This document shows, in pieces, positions 18,001-25,916 of a stretch of DNA of 42,111 nucleotides. A program made the position numbers and the translations under genes. Source of the DNA: an uncultured Selenomonadaceae bacterium (lineage in GTDB: Bacteria > Bacillota > Negativicutes > Selenomonadales > Selenomonadaceae); contig CAJOFR010000014.1 in the NCBI GenBank assembly GCA_905234195.1, forward strand, positions 1-42,111, in the 5' to 3' direction. The first letter of the stretch is position 1, and each line of letters begins with the position of its first letter. The notes beneath the pieces are model-generated. The model worked only from the letters and a program-made list of their open reading frames with translations. It made no database searches and was not told the DNA's origin.

Positions 18001-18738
18001 AGTCCGGTATTTGCCGTCGTCGAAGGTCACTTCGTCAATCGCCGTCGTAAAAGTCGTGTGGCGGCAGTGGTCGGACCAATAAGTATCAATAACTTTCAGC
18101 TCGGTGATTGTCGGCGGACGTTTTTCCTCGTCGCGAAAATATTTTTGGCAGAACTTCAAGTCGTCAAAACTCATCGCAAAACCACGCGCGCGCAGAAAAA
18201 TTCTCAAGGCGTCGTCGTGCATTTGATTAAAGTCGTCGAGAATTTCAACGTCGGGAGGAATTTCGGCGGCGGTCTTCAAAGTTTTTGGGAGGTCGAAGCT
18301 CGCCTCCCGTGACTCAATCGCGTTAATCGAGTAGGCTTTTATTTTCGCGAAGTCGTCGTCAGAAATTTCCCCGACAAGAGAAATAATTTGCGCGGAATGA
18401 ATTATCGGTCGTTCCTTGCCGGTGACGAGCTGGACACATTGGGCGGCGGAATCCGCGCGCTGATCGAACTGCCCTGGCAAATATTCAACGGCGAAAGTTT
18501 TTTTCATGTCGAGTTCGGCGGGCAGCTCCTCATAAAAATCGTCGACGTTTGGTTCACGAAAAACTAAGTCGCGCACTTTTTGAAAATCTTCGTCGGATAA
18601 ATCTTCAACGTCATATCGCACGAAAAGCCGCACAGATTTTAATCCCTGCACGTCAATCGTCTCGCGAAAATCTTCCGAAAGTTGCCGCGCCGGCACGTCA
18701 TAACCCTTGCGCTTTTCAACGTAAATTCTTTTAACCAT
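15025..18738 (-). CDS. purL: Phosphoribosylformylglycinamidine synthase, single-chain
   Basis: This large enzyme (1237 residues) converts FGAR to FGAM with glutamine and ATP in purine synthesis. The N-terminal and tandem synthase domains include TETHNHPTEI-like KNETHNHPTEIEPFGGAAT near 320, CNDFGAGGVAVAVGELAEG and GGKDSMSGTF. The C-terminal glutaminase starts near residue 973 with PVFPGTNCEYDSAK and holds the nucleophile Cys in GICNGFQAL near 1075 and the SHGEGRF histidine. Single-chain PurL of this length is found in Proteobacteria and in several clostridial and Negativicutes lineages, unlike the three-part PurLQS of Bacillus. It is the first gene after a clear promoter (18780-18807) and starts with ATG behind GAGG. 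Confidence 0.95.
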   Translation of the reverse strand: MVKRIYVEKRKGYDVPARQLSEDFRETIDVQGLKSVRLFVRYDVEDLSDEDFQKVRDLVFREPNVDDFYEELPAELDMKKTFAVEYLPGQFDQRADSAAQCVQLVTGKERPIIHSAQIISLVGEISDDDFAKIKAYSINAIESREASFDLPKTLKTAAEIPPDVEILDDFNQMHDDALRIFLRARGFAMSFDDLKFCQKYFRDEEKRPPTITELKVIDTYWSDHCRHTTFTTAIDEVTFDDGKYRTEIENTFRDYLAEREKIYGDSPRDVSLMDLGTIGAKILKRDGILKGLDESEEINACSINITAEIDGQPQDWLVMFKNETHNHPTEIEPFGGAATCLGGAIRDPLSGRSFVYQAMRVTGAADPRKSLAETLPGKLPQKKITRGAAQGYSSYGNQIGLATGQVREIYHAGYLAKRMEIGAVIAAAPKSNVVRNKPVAGDFVVLLGGRTGRDGIGGATGSSKVHTADSLTKSGAEVQKGNAPTERKIQRLFRNPKVSRLIKRCNDFGAGGVAVAVGELAEGLKINLDAVRKKYDGLDGTELAISESQERMAVVLSPDDVETFINFADAENLEAYVVAEITDNNRLVMNWRGVEIVSVSRKFFDTNGVKQHVTAKISNVEKYSRTSLSDDVKSAWLKNLQKLNVCSQKGLVERFDSTIGAATILMPFGGKNQLTPAEGMTAKIPTEGETKTATAMTFGFDAKISEWSPYHGAIDAVTSSLAKLTAMGADFSKAYLTFQEYFERLEKVPAKWGKPLAALLGAYKAQKNFGVAAIGGKDSMSGTFENLNVPPTLVSFAVAPVDADKIISPEFKMAGNKIYLVECVRDEFNVPIFRELKKKFAKVHEYISCGKIISAAAVGVGGVGEAISKMAIGNDIGFRFDETVKLFEKNYGGLILEAAAGVELDFPELGETIDDARIKIGDVEISLDEIKKVWAEPLEKIFPTRVKTAEKFSVETNLHKAEFLSKATIKIAKPRVFIPVFPGTNCEYDSAKVWRRAGAEPKIFVIRNLTPGAVEESIAAMAEEIKNSQIIMLPGGFSGGDEPDGSGKFIAAMFRNPRIAEEVMRLLKNRDGLILGICNGFQALVKLGLLPYGEIRELENDSPTLTHNSLGRHVSQMVRTRVTSNLSAWLAGNSVGDVHTVAVSHGEGRFVANETWLKKLSDAGQIATQYVDFDDEPTNELPFNPNGSALAIEGITSADGKIFGKMGHSERIGENVCKNIPGDKDQKLFESGVNYFS

Positions 18739-18779
18739 AAAACAACCTCATTCGTTAAAATCTTTTTGCCAACAAGCTA

Positions 18780-18807
18780 AGTATATTGGAAATTGAAAAT
18801 TTTGCAA
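18780..18807 (-). promoter_or_regulatory. Promoter of purL
   Basis: On the minus strand there is TTGCAA (18802-18807), a 16-base spacer and TATACT (18780-18785), 41 bases before the purL ATG. It follows directly after the terminator of the dynamin-like gene. No PurR box or purine riboswitch is evident in the short leader. Confidence 0.6.
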
Positions 18808-18808
18808 G

Positions 18809-18839
18809 AAAAAAATGCGCCGCCCCGCGCATTCGGCGC
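18809..18839 (-). terminator. Rho-independent terminator of the dynamin-like gene
   Basis: On the minus strand a GCGCCG/CGGCGC stem (18834-18839 and 18817-18822) is followed by A and seven T (18809-18815). It lies about 40 bases after the stop at 18878. Confidence 0.75.
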
Positions 18840-18877
18840 GAAGATTTACGGCGCAAAACTTTATTCCGAAAAAAATT

Positions 18878-21616
18878 TTACACTTCCCATTTGTTCAAAA
18901 CATTTTTGACGGCGTTGACTATCGCCTTGCGGTTTTCGCGGATAGCCCCCTGCTCGATAATCTCTTCAAAGCGGGAAGGCATCATAAGCGCGGCATTGTT
19001 CCTTATCCACGCGCGGAAATTTTTTGCGCCCTCGCCCGCCTGCAGGTGTTCACGAATCAGCTCAACATTTTTCGTAACGACGGAAATAAACGCGCGCTCC
19101 AAACCAATCGCGTTAATAACAGCCTTCGCGGTAATGTCCCGCAAAATCGCAATGTCCGTATCAAGCGTGGCGGTCATGTCCTCTTTGCTCTTCATGTTCT
19201 TAGATTTTTTGGCGCGCTCGTGAAGTTCGTCGAGTTGCGCGGAAAAACTGCCGCCGCTCGTCTCCACGCCGTCGCTCTTGCCCAAAGTTTTCACAAAGAT
19301 ATAAATCACGCACTCAATCGCCGAAATTCTCTCCTTCGCGGAAAGATTTTCCCACGTGATAACGGAGCCGTCAAGCAGTTTGTCAAATTTGTTGCCGAGT
19401 TTGTCAGTCGGACGGATAAGGCGATTTGTCTGGACTTCGGCGGCGTTAATCCCGGCGTTCGCGATAAGATTAGCCCACTTGCTGAAGGGCAATGAATCCA
19501 TTTGAAAATCTGTACCCTCGCAAATTCTTTCCTTGTAGGCGTCAAGAGTTTCGCGCAGGAAATTTTCGTTGACGGCGGGATCAATTTCGCCGGAGGTCTC
19601 TGAAATTTTTTCGGCACCTTCGTGCGCCAAAATCTTCGCGAAGAAATTAATTCCGTCTCTGCTGACGTCGTCGAGTTGCAAATTATTTTGATTGTTGGCG
19701 GGCATGTTGTAGTAAACCGAAAGAGAAACGAGTTCGGCAAGCGTCGCCTGAACCTTGTTGCGGCGTTCGTCTTCGGCAAAAGGTGTGGAGATTAAAGTTT
19801 GAATCAGCGTCGTGACAAAACGTTCGACGAGGGAATTAAAATCGCAGTCGGAGCCGCCTTCGATTAACATATCGTCGAAAAGTTTGTTGACAGAATTTTC
19901 GAGTTCGGCGCGGTGTGAAGTCGTCTCCTCTGCACCCATAATCTGCAGGAAAGAATCGACGAGAGCTTGCCGCAGATTTTTTTGGCGTTCGGTGGTGAGT
20001 TTCGCCGCGCTGATAACGATATTCTCGACGAAAATTTTGCCGAGTTTGTCGCGGACGTTGCCGTTAATCGTGGTAATCGGATAAATCCCGTCGGGGTCAA
20101 TGGCAAGCGTGTATTCGATATCCTGAATCAGCTGTGCAACAGAATCGTCGACGGACGGGAAAATATTTTCAATTTCGCCCTTGAGCGCGCCGGTAAAAGG
20201 TTTCGTGTTGATAATTTCGCCGGTGTGAATTTTCGTAATGCGGTTTGCCTCTTTGATAAACTGCGGCAGGCGGCTTTGAATGTCCATCAAAATTTCCGCG
20301 CTAACGTCCGTATAATTCAACTCGCCGCTGCTGTAGCGTTCGAGCATATTTTGGAGCACTTCTTTAGTTTTGGTGAGAGTACTTTCTGCGCGGCGTTTAA
20401 GAACTTCAAAGCGGTCGTTGTCGTAATAATTTTGCATCTTCTTGTGGAGAGTTTCGACGCCGTCACCGTCCGGCAAATTCCATTCGTCGATAATCCTTTT
20501 TGCAACGTTGCCGGCGATAAGTCCTTTTCCTTCGAGGAAGGCGCGCGCGGAACCCCCGACAATGTGATTGGCAAGGGCGATTTGATATTTGTTGACGGAT
20601 TCGTTGCGGAGGGCGGCAAGATTATTTTGGGCGGTTTGAGAATCAGCGGCGCGGTCGATTTTATTTCCGAAGACGAAAGCTTTTGCGCTAAGTTTAATTC
20701 CGTCGCGGTCTTGTCCCTTGCGGAGCATATCCAGTTGCGTGCCGGTCAAGTTCGGTCTGTCGCCGACGTTCGTCACCAAAATTATCGCGTCGGACTCTTT
20801 CAGCATCTCTTCGGTTTGGCGTTTATGCAGTTCGGTAGGAGAATCAAAGCCGGGCACGTCGTAAAGGACAAGGTGGCTCATTTCGGCAAGTTGCGTGGAG
20901 CGGATAACAACATTTTTGACAGCGTAGGGGTGCGGCTGGCGAATAACACTGCCGTCGGGATTTTTGCCCGCCATGCCCGTGATATAAATCTTGAAGTCGT
21001 TAAATTCGTCGCCGCTCGTCCAATATTCCGGACCAAAATTCATGGGCGCGTGTCCTAGCAGCTGGAGAATTTTCTGTTTGCCTTCGAGCATTGCCTTAAT
21101 ATCTTCGGCGGTCGTTCCGTTGTGCAACATGAACATTCCGCGCTTATCGGGATCCGTCTCGACGGCGCGCCAATAATGCTGAAAGGCGTCAAGCGTCATC
21201 GTCGAAAAGTCCGCCGCGTCGGGGTATTGAACTTCGTTTAGCATGCGCTTAAAATTTTTGCCGAACTCTTCGCGGCTGTAAAAATAAATTTCGGCAATGT
21301 CCTTCGCGCCGGAACGAATTTCAGTCGTCGTGTACGTGCAACGCTCCGAATATTCCGGCAAGACCATAGATTTTATCAGCGCATTGCCGAGCGTACTTTT
21401 GCCCGCCTTCTCCAGTCCGACAATGGCGACGGTAAATTCGCGGCTCTGAAGTTTTTGCAGAATGACTTTGTTCGCCGCCTGCAGTTCCTTGAGTTGTGCA
21501 AGTTCTTCGCCCTGAATCACAAGCCCTTCGCTGTCGACGTTAAAAATTTTGTCGAAAGTTTTATCGGCGTTGTTCAGTTTGTCAATGAAATCCTGTTTGC
21601 TTTGTTCCCAGCTCAT
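18878..21616 (-). CDS. Bacterial dynamin-like large GTPase
   Basis: The 912-residue protein has a dynamin-family G domain: G1 GLEKAGKS at about 67-74, G2 threonines in ERCTYTTTE, G3 DVPG near 250 and G4 NKID near 317. The long C-terminal part is predicted helical and has hydrophobic stretches but no obvious transmembrane paddle. Bacterial dynamins act in membrane remodelling, cell division or phage defence; the role here is unknown. They are often encoded in pairs, but only one is seen. The open frame begins at TTG 21634, yet ATG 21616 lies 8 bases behind AAAGGA and is preferred. The gene is alone between its terminator and a repeat relic. Confidence 0.82.
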   Translation of the reverse strand: MSWEQSKQDFIDKLNNADKTFDKIFNVDSEGLVIQGEELAQLKELQAANKVILQKLQSREFTVAIVGLEKAGKSTLGNALIKSMVLPEYSERCTYTTTEIRSGAKDIAEIYFYSREEFGKNFKRMLNEVQYPDAADFSTMTLDAFQHYWRAVETDPDKRGMFMLHNGTTAEDIKAMLEGKQKILQLLGHAPMNFGPEYWTSGDEFNDFKIYITGMAGKNPDGSVIRQPHPYAVKNVVIRSTQLAEMSHLVLYDVPGFDSPTELHKRQTEEMLKESDAIILVTNVGDRPNLTGTQLDMLRKGQDRDGIKLSAKAFVFGNKIDRAADSQTAQNNLAALRNESVNKYQIALANHIVGGSARAFLEGKGLIAGNVAKRIIDEWNLPDGDGVETLHKKMQNYYDNDRFEVLKRRAESTLTKTKEVLQNMLERYSSGELNYTDVSAEILMDIQSRLPQFIKEANRITKIHTGEIINTKPFTGALKGEIENIFPSVDDSVAQLIQDIEYTLAIDPDGIYPITTINGNVRDKLGKIFVENIVISAAKLTTERQKNLRQALVDSFLQIMGAEETTSHRAELENSVNKLFDDMLIEGGSDCDFNSLVERFVTTLIQTLISTPFAEDERRNKVQATLAELVSLSVYYNMPANNQNNLQLDDVSRDGINFFAKILAHEGAEKISETSGEIDPAVNENFLRETLDAYKERICEGTDFQMDSLPFSKWANLIANAGINAAEVQTNRLIRPTDKLGNKFDKLLDGSVITWENLSAKERISAIECVIYIFVKTLGKSDGVETSGGSFSAQLDELHERAKKSKNMKSKEDMTATLDTDIAILRDITAKAVINAIGLERAFISVVTKNVELIREHLQAGEGAKNFRAWIRNNAALMMPSRFEEIIEQGAIRENRKAIVNAVKNVLNKWEV

Positions 21617-21667
21617 TTCAAAATTCCTTTCCAAAAAAATTTTTCTAATCCCTTTTCCCTAATCACA

Positions 21668-21706
21668 CCAAAGAGTTTGGAGCCCTACTTCTCTTTTGGC
21701 GCAAAA
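21668..21706. repeat. Relic of the multi-hairpin dispersed element (copy F)
   Basis: CCAAAGAGTTTGGAG at 21668-21682 is the reverse complement of the outer hairpin of copy C (32563-32575 and flank). It is followed at 21687-21706 by ACTTCTCTTTTGGCGCAAAA, half of an H1 stem like that of copy E. H2 and H3 are missing. TAATCCC and TAAGTGG heptad words surround it. Confidence 0.55.
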
Positions 21707-21752
21707 AATTCTAAGTGATAAGTGGTAAGTGGTGAGAAAAATTCGCTCGACA

Positions 21753-22511
21753 CTAAATCACAGAGCCAATCAGATAGCCGCCGTCAACCAAAAAATTTTG
21801 CCCCGTGATTAAATTCGCGCGGTCACTCAACAGAAAAAGTATCAAGCCCGAAACGTCCGCCGGCTTGCCCACCCCCAAAAGATGACGCGGCGCAATTTCG
21901 TCGCTGGCAGTTTCCGCATGACTTGTCGCCATTTCAGTTTGAATCAGCGCGGGCGCAACAGAATTTATGCGGTGCCTGTTGCGAATAATTTCTTTCGCGA
22001 GAGGAACAACCACGCCTTTGACGGCCGCCTTTGCCGCCGCGTAAGCAAACAGACTCTTCCCACCGTAGTCCGCCGCAATCGAACTCATCAAAACAAAAGA
22101 CGCGCCGCCATTGGAAAATTTTTTCCGCGCGGCAATTTGCATGAAGTCAACCGCGCCCCAAAAACTCGTGTCAAAAATTTTATGCGCCAGATTTTTGTCG
22201 AAGGAATTTAGCGGAGTTTGCCCGACAATCCCCGCCGAATAAACGCCGCCGTCAATCTTCCCGAAAATATTTTTAAACTCGTCAAAAATTTTCGCCCAAT
22301 CGTCAGCAGTCGCGGTCGTCACGTCCAGCGCGGCGTTGAAAATTTTCTGCGGATTAATTTTTTTCAGCGCGTCCAGCCTCTCCAAATTCCTGCCGACAAC
22401 CAAAACATTCGCGCCGCCGCCCACAAGCTCAAGCGCAACCTGCCTGCCGATACCCGACGTCGCGCCGATAACCGCAAAATTTTTCCCGGCAAAATCAAAA
22501 GTCACGTTCAT
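21753..22511 (-). CDS. SDR-family oxidoreductase (FabG-like)
   Basis: This classical short-chain dehydrogenase of 252 residues has the nucleotide loop GATSGIG at 16-22, YSAG near 91 in place of NNAG, the serine strand VLMSSIAA, and the catalytic YAAAK near 155-159. VGRN after the second strand suggests NADPH preference. The C-terminus ITGQNFLVDGGYLIG is typical. Because it is coupled by a one-base TAATG overlap to a KASIII gene and an ACP gene, it probably reduces a beta-ketoacyl-ACP made by them. The final product is unknown. Confidence 0.87.
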   Translation of the reverse strand: MNVTFDFAGKNFAVIGATSGIGRQVALELVGGGANVLVVGRNLERLDALKKINPQKIFNAALDVTTATADDWAKIFDEFKNIFGKIDGGVYSAGIVGQTPLNSFDKNLAHKIFDTSFWGAVDFMQIAARKKFSNGGASFVLMSSIAADYGGKSLFAYAAAKAAVKGVVVPLAKEIIRNRHRINSVAPALIQTEMATSHAETASDEIAPRHLLGVGKPADVSGLILFLLSDRANLITGQNFLVDGGYLIGSVI

Positions 22512-23530
22512 TATAATTCTCCTGTTTCCAAAAAAATCGCGCCCGACAAGTCGACGAGTGCCGACGCTATCGCCATGCCCACGCCGAAGCCGCTCAAAAT
22601 TGTTAAGCCGCTGACTTCTTTTATTTCGGTCATTGCCGCCGGTATCGACGCCGAACTTGTGTTGCCGATTCTGCCCGCCGCGAACGGAACTCTTTCCGGC
22701 GAAACGCCCAACTGCGCCGCCAAATTTTCCAGGATTAATCGATTTGCTTGATGCAGGAAAAATTTTTCCACGCCGGAAATTTCGACGCCCGAAAATTTTA
22801 TTAGCTCGATTAAATTTTTCGGCACGTGCTTTACGGAAAAATCCATGACCGCCGCGCCGTCCATCGCCGCAAAATTTTCGCGCAGGTTCAGCGAATTATT
22901 TTCGACAAAGAAAGAATTTCGACTGCCGCCGCGTTCCATGATTATCGCGCCCGAAAGTTCGCCCAAAGTCTCCAGATTGAAAAAAATTTCGCCGCCGTCA
23001 CTCTTCCCGATAACAGCCGCCGCGCCCGCGTCCCCGAAAATGGAAAGCGTCGCCGGATCTTCGGCAAAAGAATATTTCGTCGGGGTGTCGCCGCAGAGCA
23101 AAAGAATTTTCCCGCGCGGAACGTTCTGCAAAATCGACGCCGCCATAAAAATTCCCGCAACAAAACCCGTGCAGCCGAGATTGACGTCGAAAACAAAAAT
23201 ATCGCGCGCTAAATTCAGCCGCCGTTGCAAAATATGACTCGTCGCCGGCAAAATATAATCGGCGGTCTGTGTCACGAAAATCACCGCGCGAATTTCGTCG
23301 CGATTAATTTCAGTTTCGGCAAAAATTTTTTCAGCCGCCGCCGCACAAAAATCCGACGCGCAAATTTTTTCGCCGGCAACGCTGAAACTTTCAAAGCCGG
23401 TACTTTTTTTCAAGCGGGCGATTCTTTTTTCGGGAATCAACCCGCCCAGCCGCTCTTCAATCGAAATTTTTCGCCGCGAAACAAAATTACCGACCGCCTC
23501 AATTTTTACATTCGGAATTTTTATCAGCAT
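22511..23530 (-). CDS. Beta-ketoacyl-ACP synthase III-like condensing enzyme
   Basis: The 339-residue protein has the thiolase-fold KASIII triad: Cys near 119 in NLGCTGFVAG, His near 260 in FLHQANR and Asn near 288 in GRIGNTSSAS. KASIII starts chains by condensing an acyl-CoA with malonyl-ACP. Here it lies between a dedicated small ACP and an SDR, each overlapping it by one base (TGATG and TAATG), so the three are translationally coupled. The set is too small for general fatty acid synthesis and likely makes one specific acyl group. The DNA is rich in AAAATTTT words like its neighbours, so recent transfer is not evident. Confidence 0.85.
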   Translation of the reverse strand: MLIKIPNVKIEAVGNFVSRRKISIEERLGGLIPEKRIARLKKSTGFESFSVAGEKICASDFCAAAAEKIFAETEINRDEIRAVIFVTQTADYILPATSHILQRRLNLARDIFVFDVNLGCTGFVAGIFMAASILQNVPRGKILLLCGDTPTKYSFAEDPATLSIFGDAGAAAVIGKSDGGEIFFNLETLGELSGAIIMERGGSRNSFFVENNSLNLRENFAAMDGAAVMDFSVKHVPKNLIELIKFSGVEISGVEKFFLHQANRLILENLAAQLGVSPERVPFAAGRIGNTSSASIPAAMTEIKEVSGLTILSGFGVGMAIASALVDLSGAIFLETGEL

Positions 23531-23751
23531 CAGCTTTCACCGACAAGCTTAAAAAGATCCCCGACAGTTTCGGCGGATTTAACTTCGTCCGGCATGACGG
23601 GACGCCGCGTTTTCATTGCGCAAAACGAAAGGAACGAAACGACGCTCAACGAATCCCATTCCTCGACGTCCTTCAGTTTCGTGTCCAAAGTCAGCGCGGA
23701 TTCGGTGTCCATAATTTCGGCAAGCGCGTCGATAAATTCTTCAGCCTTCAT
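23530..23751 (-). CDS. Acyl carrier protein, small dedicated type
   Basis: The 73-residue protein has the phosphopantetheine site in EEWDSLSVVSF, with Ser34 as the attachment residue. It is acidic in the first half, as expected for an ACP. The open frame starts at 23769, but ATG 23751 lies 7 bases behind GAAAGAAGG and matches usual ACP length. Its stop overlaps the KASIII start by one base. The sequence around Ser34 differs from the standard DSLD of fatty acid synthesis ACPs, in line with a specialised carrier. Confidence 0.85.
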   Translation of the reverse strand: MKAEEFIDALAEIMDTESALTLDTKLKDVEEWDSLSVVSFLSFCAMKTRRPVMPDEVKSAETVGDLFKLVGES

Positions 23752-23806
23752 AGCAAAACCTTCTTTCAAAGATTTTCTTAATGATACAACAGATTTTCAA
23801 AACTTG

Positions 23807-24733
23807 TCAACGCCGCCGATATTTTCTAATCTCAAAATTCGGCGCGCCCGCAAAAATTTTCGCGTCGATTAAATCAAAATTTTCCAGGCGCGGGAAAAAA
23901 GCATCGGCAGGTTTTTCGGCGTCGACGGTCGTCAAAAAAATTTCCCCGACGTACGGCAAAAGCTCCTCAAAAATCTGCGCGCCGCCGACCACAAAATTTT
24001 TTTCCGCCGCGTCGAGGGTGTCAAAAAGTTCGTCGACACTGCGAACAATTTCCGCGCCGTCAGTTTTTTCCAGCGTCCGGCTCAAAATAATATTCCGACG
24101 AGAATCAAGCGGCTTGCCCTGCGGAAAAGTTTCGAGAGTTTTACGCCCGAAAATAATCGTGTTGTTCAAAGTCAGCGCACGAAAATTTTTCAAGTCGGCG
24201 GGAATTTTAAACAGCAGTTGATTTTTGAAACCCAGCCCGAAATTTTTATCGACGCAAGCGATAATTTTCAAATTAAAATCGTTCGGGCTACCGCAGACGC
24301 GCAAAATTTTTTCGCCGTGCAAATTGAATCGCAGTTCGGGGAAAATTTCAGACAGCGGCACCAAAACAAAATCGCGTTCGTAAAGGTAGGGGTGCGGGAT
24401 TTTCAGGCGCGGCAGATTTATTTTCAGCGCGTCGACCAGCAAAATATCAATGTCGATTGTCCGTGCGCCCCAATGTTCCTTCCGCACGCGTCCGAGTTCG
24501 AGTTCGATTTTCTGAACGGCGTCGAGAATTTTCAGCGGTTCAAGTTCGGTTGAAATTTTTACGGCGGCGTTAATAAAGTCCGGCTGATTTTCGACGCCCC
24601 ACGCCGCAGTTTCGTAGAAGGAAGAAATTTTCAGGAGCTTGACGCCGGAAATTTTTTTAATGCGGTCGATAGCGGCGCGGAGATTTTTTTCACGGTCGCC
24701 CAAATTCGCGCCGAGCCCAAGATAGTAAATCAT
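23807..24733 (-). CDS. folK: Fusion of HPPK (FolK) and dihydrofolate reductase (FolA)
   Basis: Residues 1-145 are 6-hydroxymethyl-7,8-dihydropterin pyrophosphokinase: YLGLGANLGDRE at the start and HWGARTIDIDILL at 87-99 with the Mg-binding aspartates. Residues 155-308 are dihydrofolate reductase: LKIIACVDKNFGLGF, the substrate acid Asp180 in IPADLKNF, FGRKTLE for NADPH binding and FVVGGAQIFEELLP. The protein thus covers an early and the last step of tetrahydrofolate synthesis in one chain. Its ATG overlaps the folB stop (ATGA), and no ribosome site of its own is seen, so translation is coupled. No internal stop or frame change separates the domains. Confidence 0.9.
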   Translation of the reverse strand: MIYYLGLGANLGDREKNLRAAIDRIKKISGVKLLKISSFYETAAWGVENQPDFINAAVKISTELEPLKILDAVQKIELELGRVRKEHWGARTIDIDILLVDALKINLPRLKIPHPYLYERDFVLVPLSEIFPELRFNLHGEKILRVCGSPNDFNLKIIACVDKNFGLGFKNQLLFKIPADLKNFRALTLNNTIIFGRKTLETFPQGKPLDSRRNIILSRTLEKTDGAEIVRSVDELFDTLDAAEKNFVVGGAQIFEELLPYVGEIFLTTVDAEKPADAFFPRLENFDLIDAKIFAGAPNFEIRKYRRR

Positions 24734-25095
24734 TGTCGACTGCGGAAAATCGAAACGGCGGCGTCGAAATATTTTATCGGCAGCGGCGCGTTGGGCTTGT
24801 GCAAAATAATTTTAACGCTGTCGATTTTCGGGAAGTCGTTCAAAATTTTTGCGGCGAGTTCTTCGGCGACGGTCTCAATCAGTTTTCGGGGAGTGCCGCC
24901 CACGATTTTTTCGACGGTCGACAAAACCTGCGCATAGTCCACAGTTTCGGCAAGGTCATCGTTTTTGCCCGCCGCCGACAGATTCAAATTAATCTCGACG
25001 TCAACGAAAAAAACTTGCCCGCGCCGCTGTTCCTCTTCGCCGCAGCCGTGCCGCCCGAAAACTTCAATCCCCGTCAAAATAATTTTGTCGTCCAT
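24730..25095 (-). CDS. folB: Dihydroneopterin aldolase
   Basis: FolB cleaves 7,8-dihydroneopterin to 6-hydroxymethyl-dihydropterin, the substrate of FolK. The 121-residue protein shows the family pattern: IILTGIEVFGRHGCGEEEQRRGQVF at the start, VDYAQVL in the middle (active-site tyrosine), LIETVAEELA, and the late lysine in VKIILHKPNAPL. It follows folP with no gap (TAA-ATG), with GGAGG embedded at the folP 3' end, and overlaps folK by 4 bases. Confidence 0.92.
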   Translation of the reverse strand: MDDKIILTGIEVFGRHGCGEEEQRRGQVFFVDVEINLNLSAAGKNDDLAETVDYAQVLSTVEKIVGGTPRKLIETVAEELAAKILNDFPKIDSVKIILHKPNAPLPIKYFDAAVSIFRSRQ

Positions 25096-25905
25096 TTAAA
25101 TTCCTCCAATCAAAAAATCTGCCGCCCGCAACATCTTTGAGATCATCGCGACGTTGTGCACGCGGACAATCTCGACGCCCTGCGCGGCGGCAAGCACACA
25201 AATCGCGCCGGTTGCCTCGTCGCGGCTGTCGACGCCAAAATTTGTCATGTAGCCGATAACACTTTTGCGGCTGACTCCAAGCAGAATCGGCGCGTCAAAA
25301 ATTTTAAAGGCGCGCAGATTTTTCAGCAGGGAAATATTTTCCTCCTGCGTCTTGCCAAAACCGATACCGACATCGAAAATTATTTGCGAAGTGTCAAAAT
25401 CATTCGCCCTGCAAAAATCCAGAGTCCGCGCGAAAAAATTTTTAACGTCTTCGATAATATCGCCGGAAATTTTTTTGCTGTGCACGGCGATAATCGGAGC
25501 GTCGAATTTTTTTGCAACGCGAATCATATTTTCATCACGGAGCCCGCTGACGTCGTTGACAATGTCCGCGCCGAGTTCGAGGGCGAAGGCGGCAACTTCG
25601 GGCTTGTACGTGTCAATCGAGACGGGTACGCCGAAATTTTTTACGGCGGGGATAATTTTTTCGAGGCGGGCAATTTCTTCGGCGGCGGCAATGGGCGTGA
25701 AGTCGGGGCGGGTAGATTCCGCGCCTATGTCGATAAAATCCGCGCCGTCTTCGACAAGTTTAGCGGCGTGAATTTTTGCGGCGTCCGGCGAATAAAAAAA
25801 ACCGCCGTCCGAAAAAGAATCGGGCGTGACGTTTAAAATTCCCATTATCAAAGTTTTTCTGCCCAATTCGATTTTGCGTTCGCGCAGTTTCAAAAAATTT
25901 TTCAT
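25096..25905 (-). CDS. folP: Dihydropteroate synthase
   Basis: FolP joins p-aminobenzoate to hydroxymethyl-dihydropterin pyrophosphate. The 269-residue protein shows both family signatures: IMGILNVTPDSFSDGG near 22-37 and DGADFIDIGAESTRPD near 52-67. Later conserved parts are SIDTYKPEVA, NDVSGL and GVSRKS, followed by the RVHNV segment that binds phosphate. The ATG at 25905 has no strong ribosome site, and the gene starts 11 bases after cheV, so coupling to cheV translation is possible. Confidence 0.95.
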   Translation of the reverse strand: MKNFLKLRERKIELGRKTLIMGILNVTPDSFSDGGFFYSPDAAKIHAAKLVEDGADFIDIGAESTRPDFTPIAAAEEIARLEKIIPAVKNFGVPVSIDTYKPEVAAFALELGADIVNDVSGLRDENMIRVAKKFDAPIIAVHSKKISGDIIEDVKNFFARTLDFCRANDFDTSQIIFDVGIGFGKTQEENISLLKNLRAFKIFDAPILLGVSRKSVIGYMTNFGVDSRDEATGAICVLAAAQGVEIVRVHNVAMISKMLRAADFLIGGI

Positions 25906-25916
25906 TGTCGTAAAAA

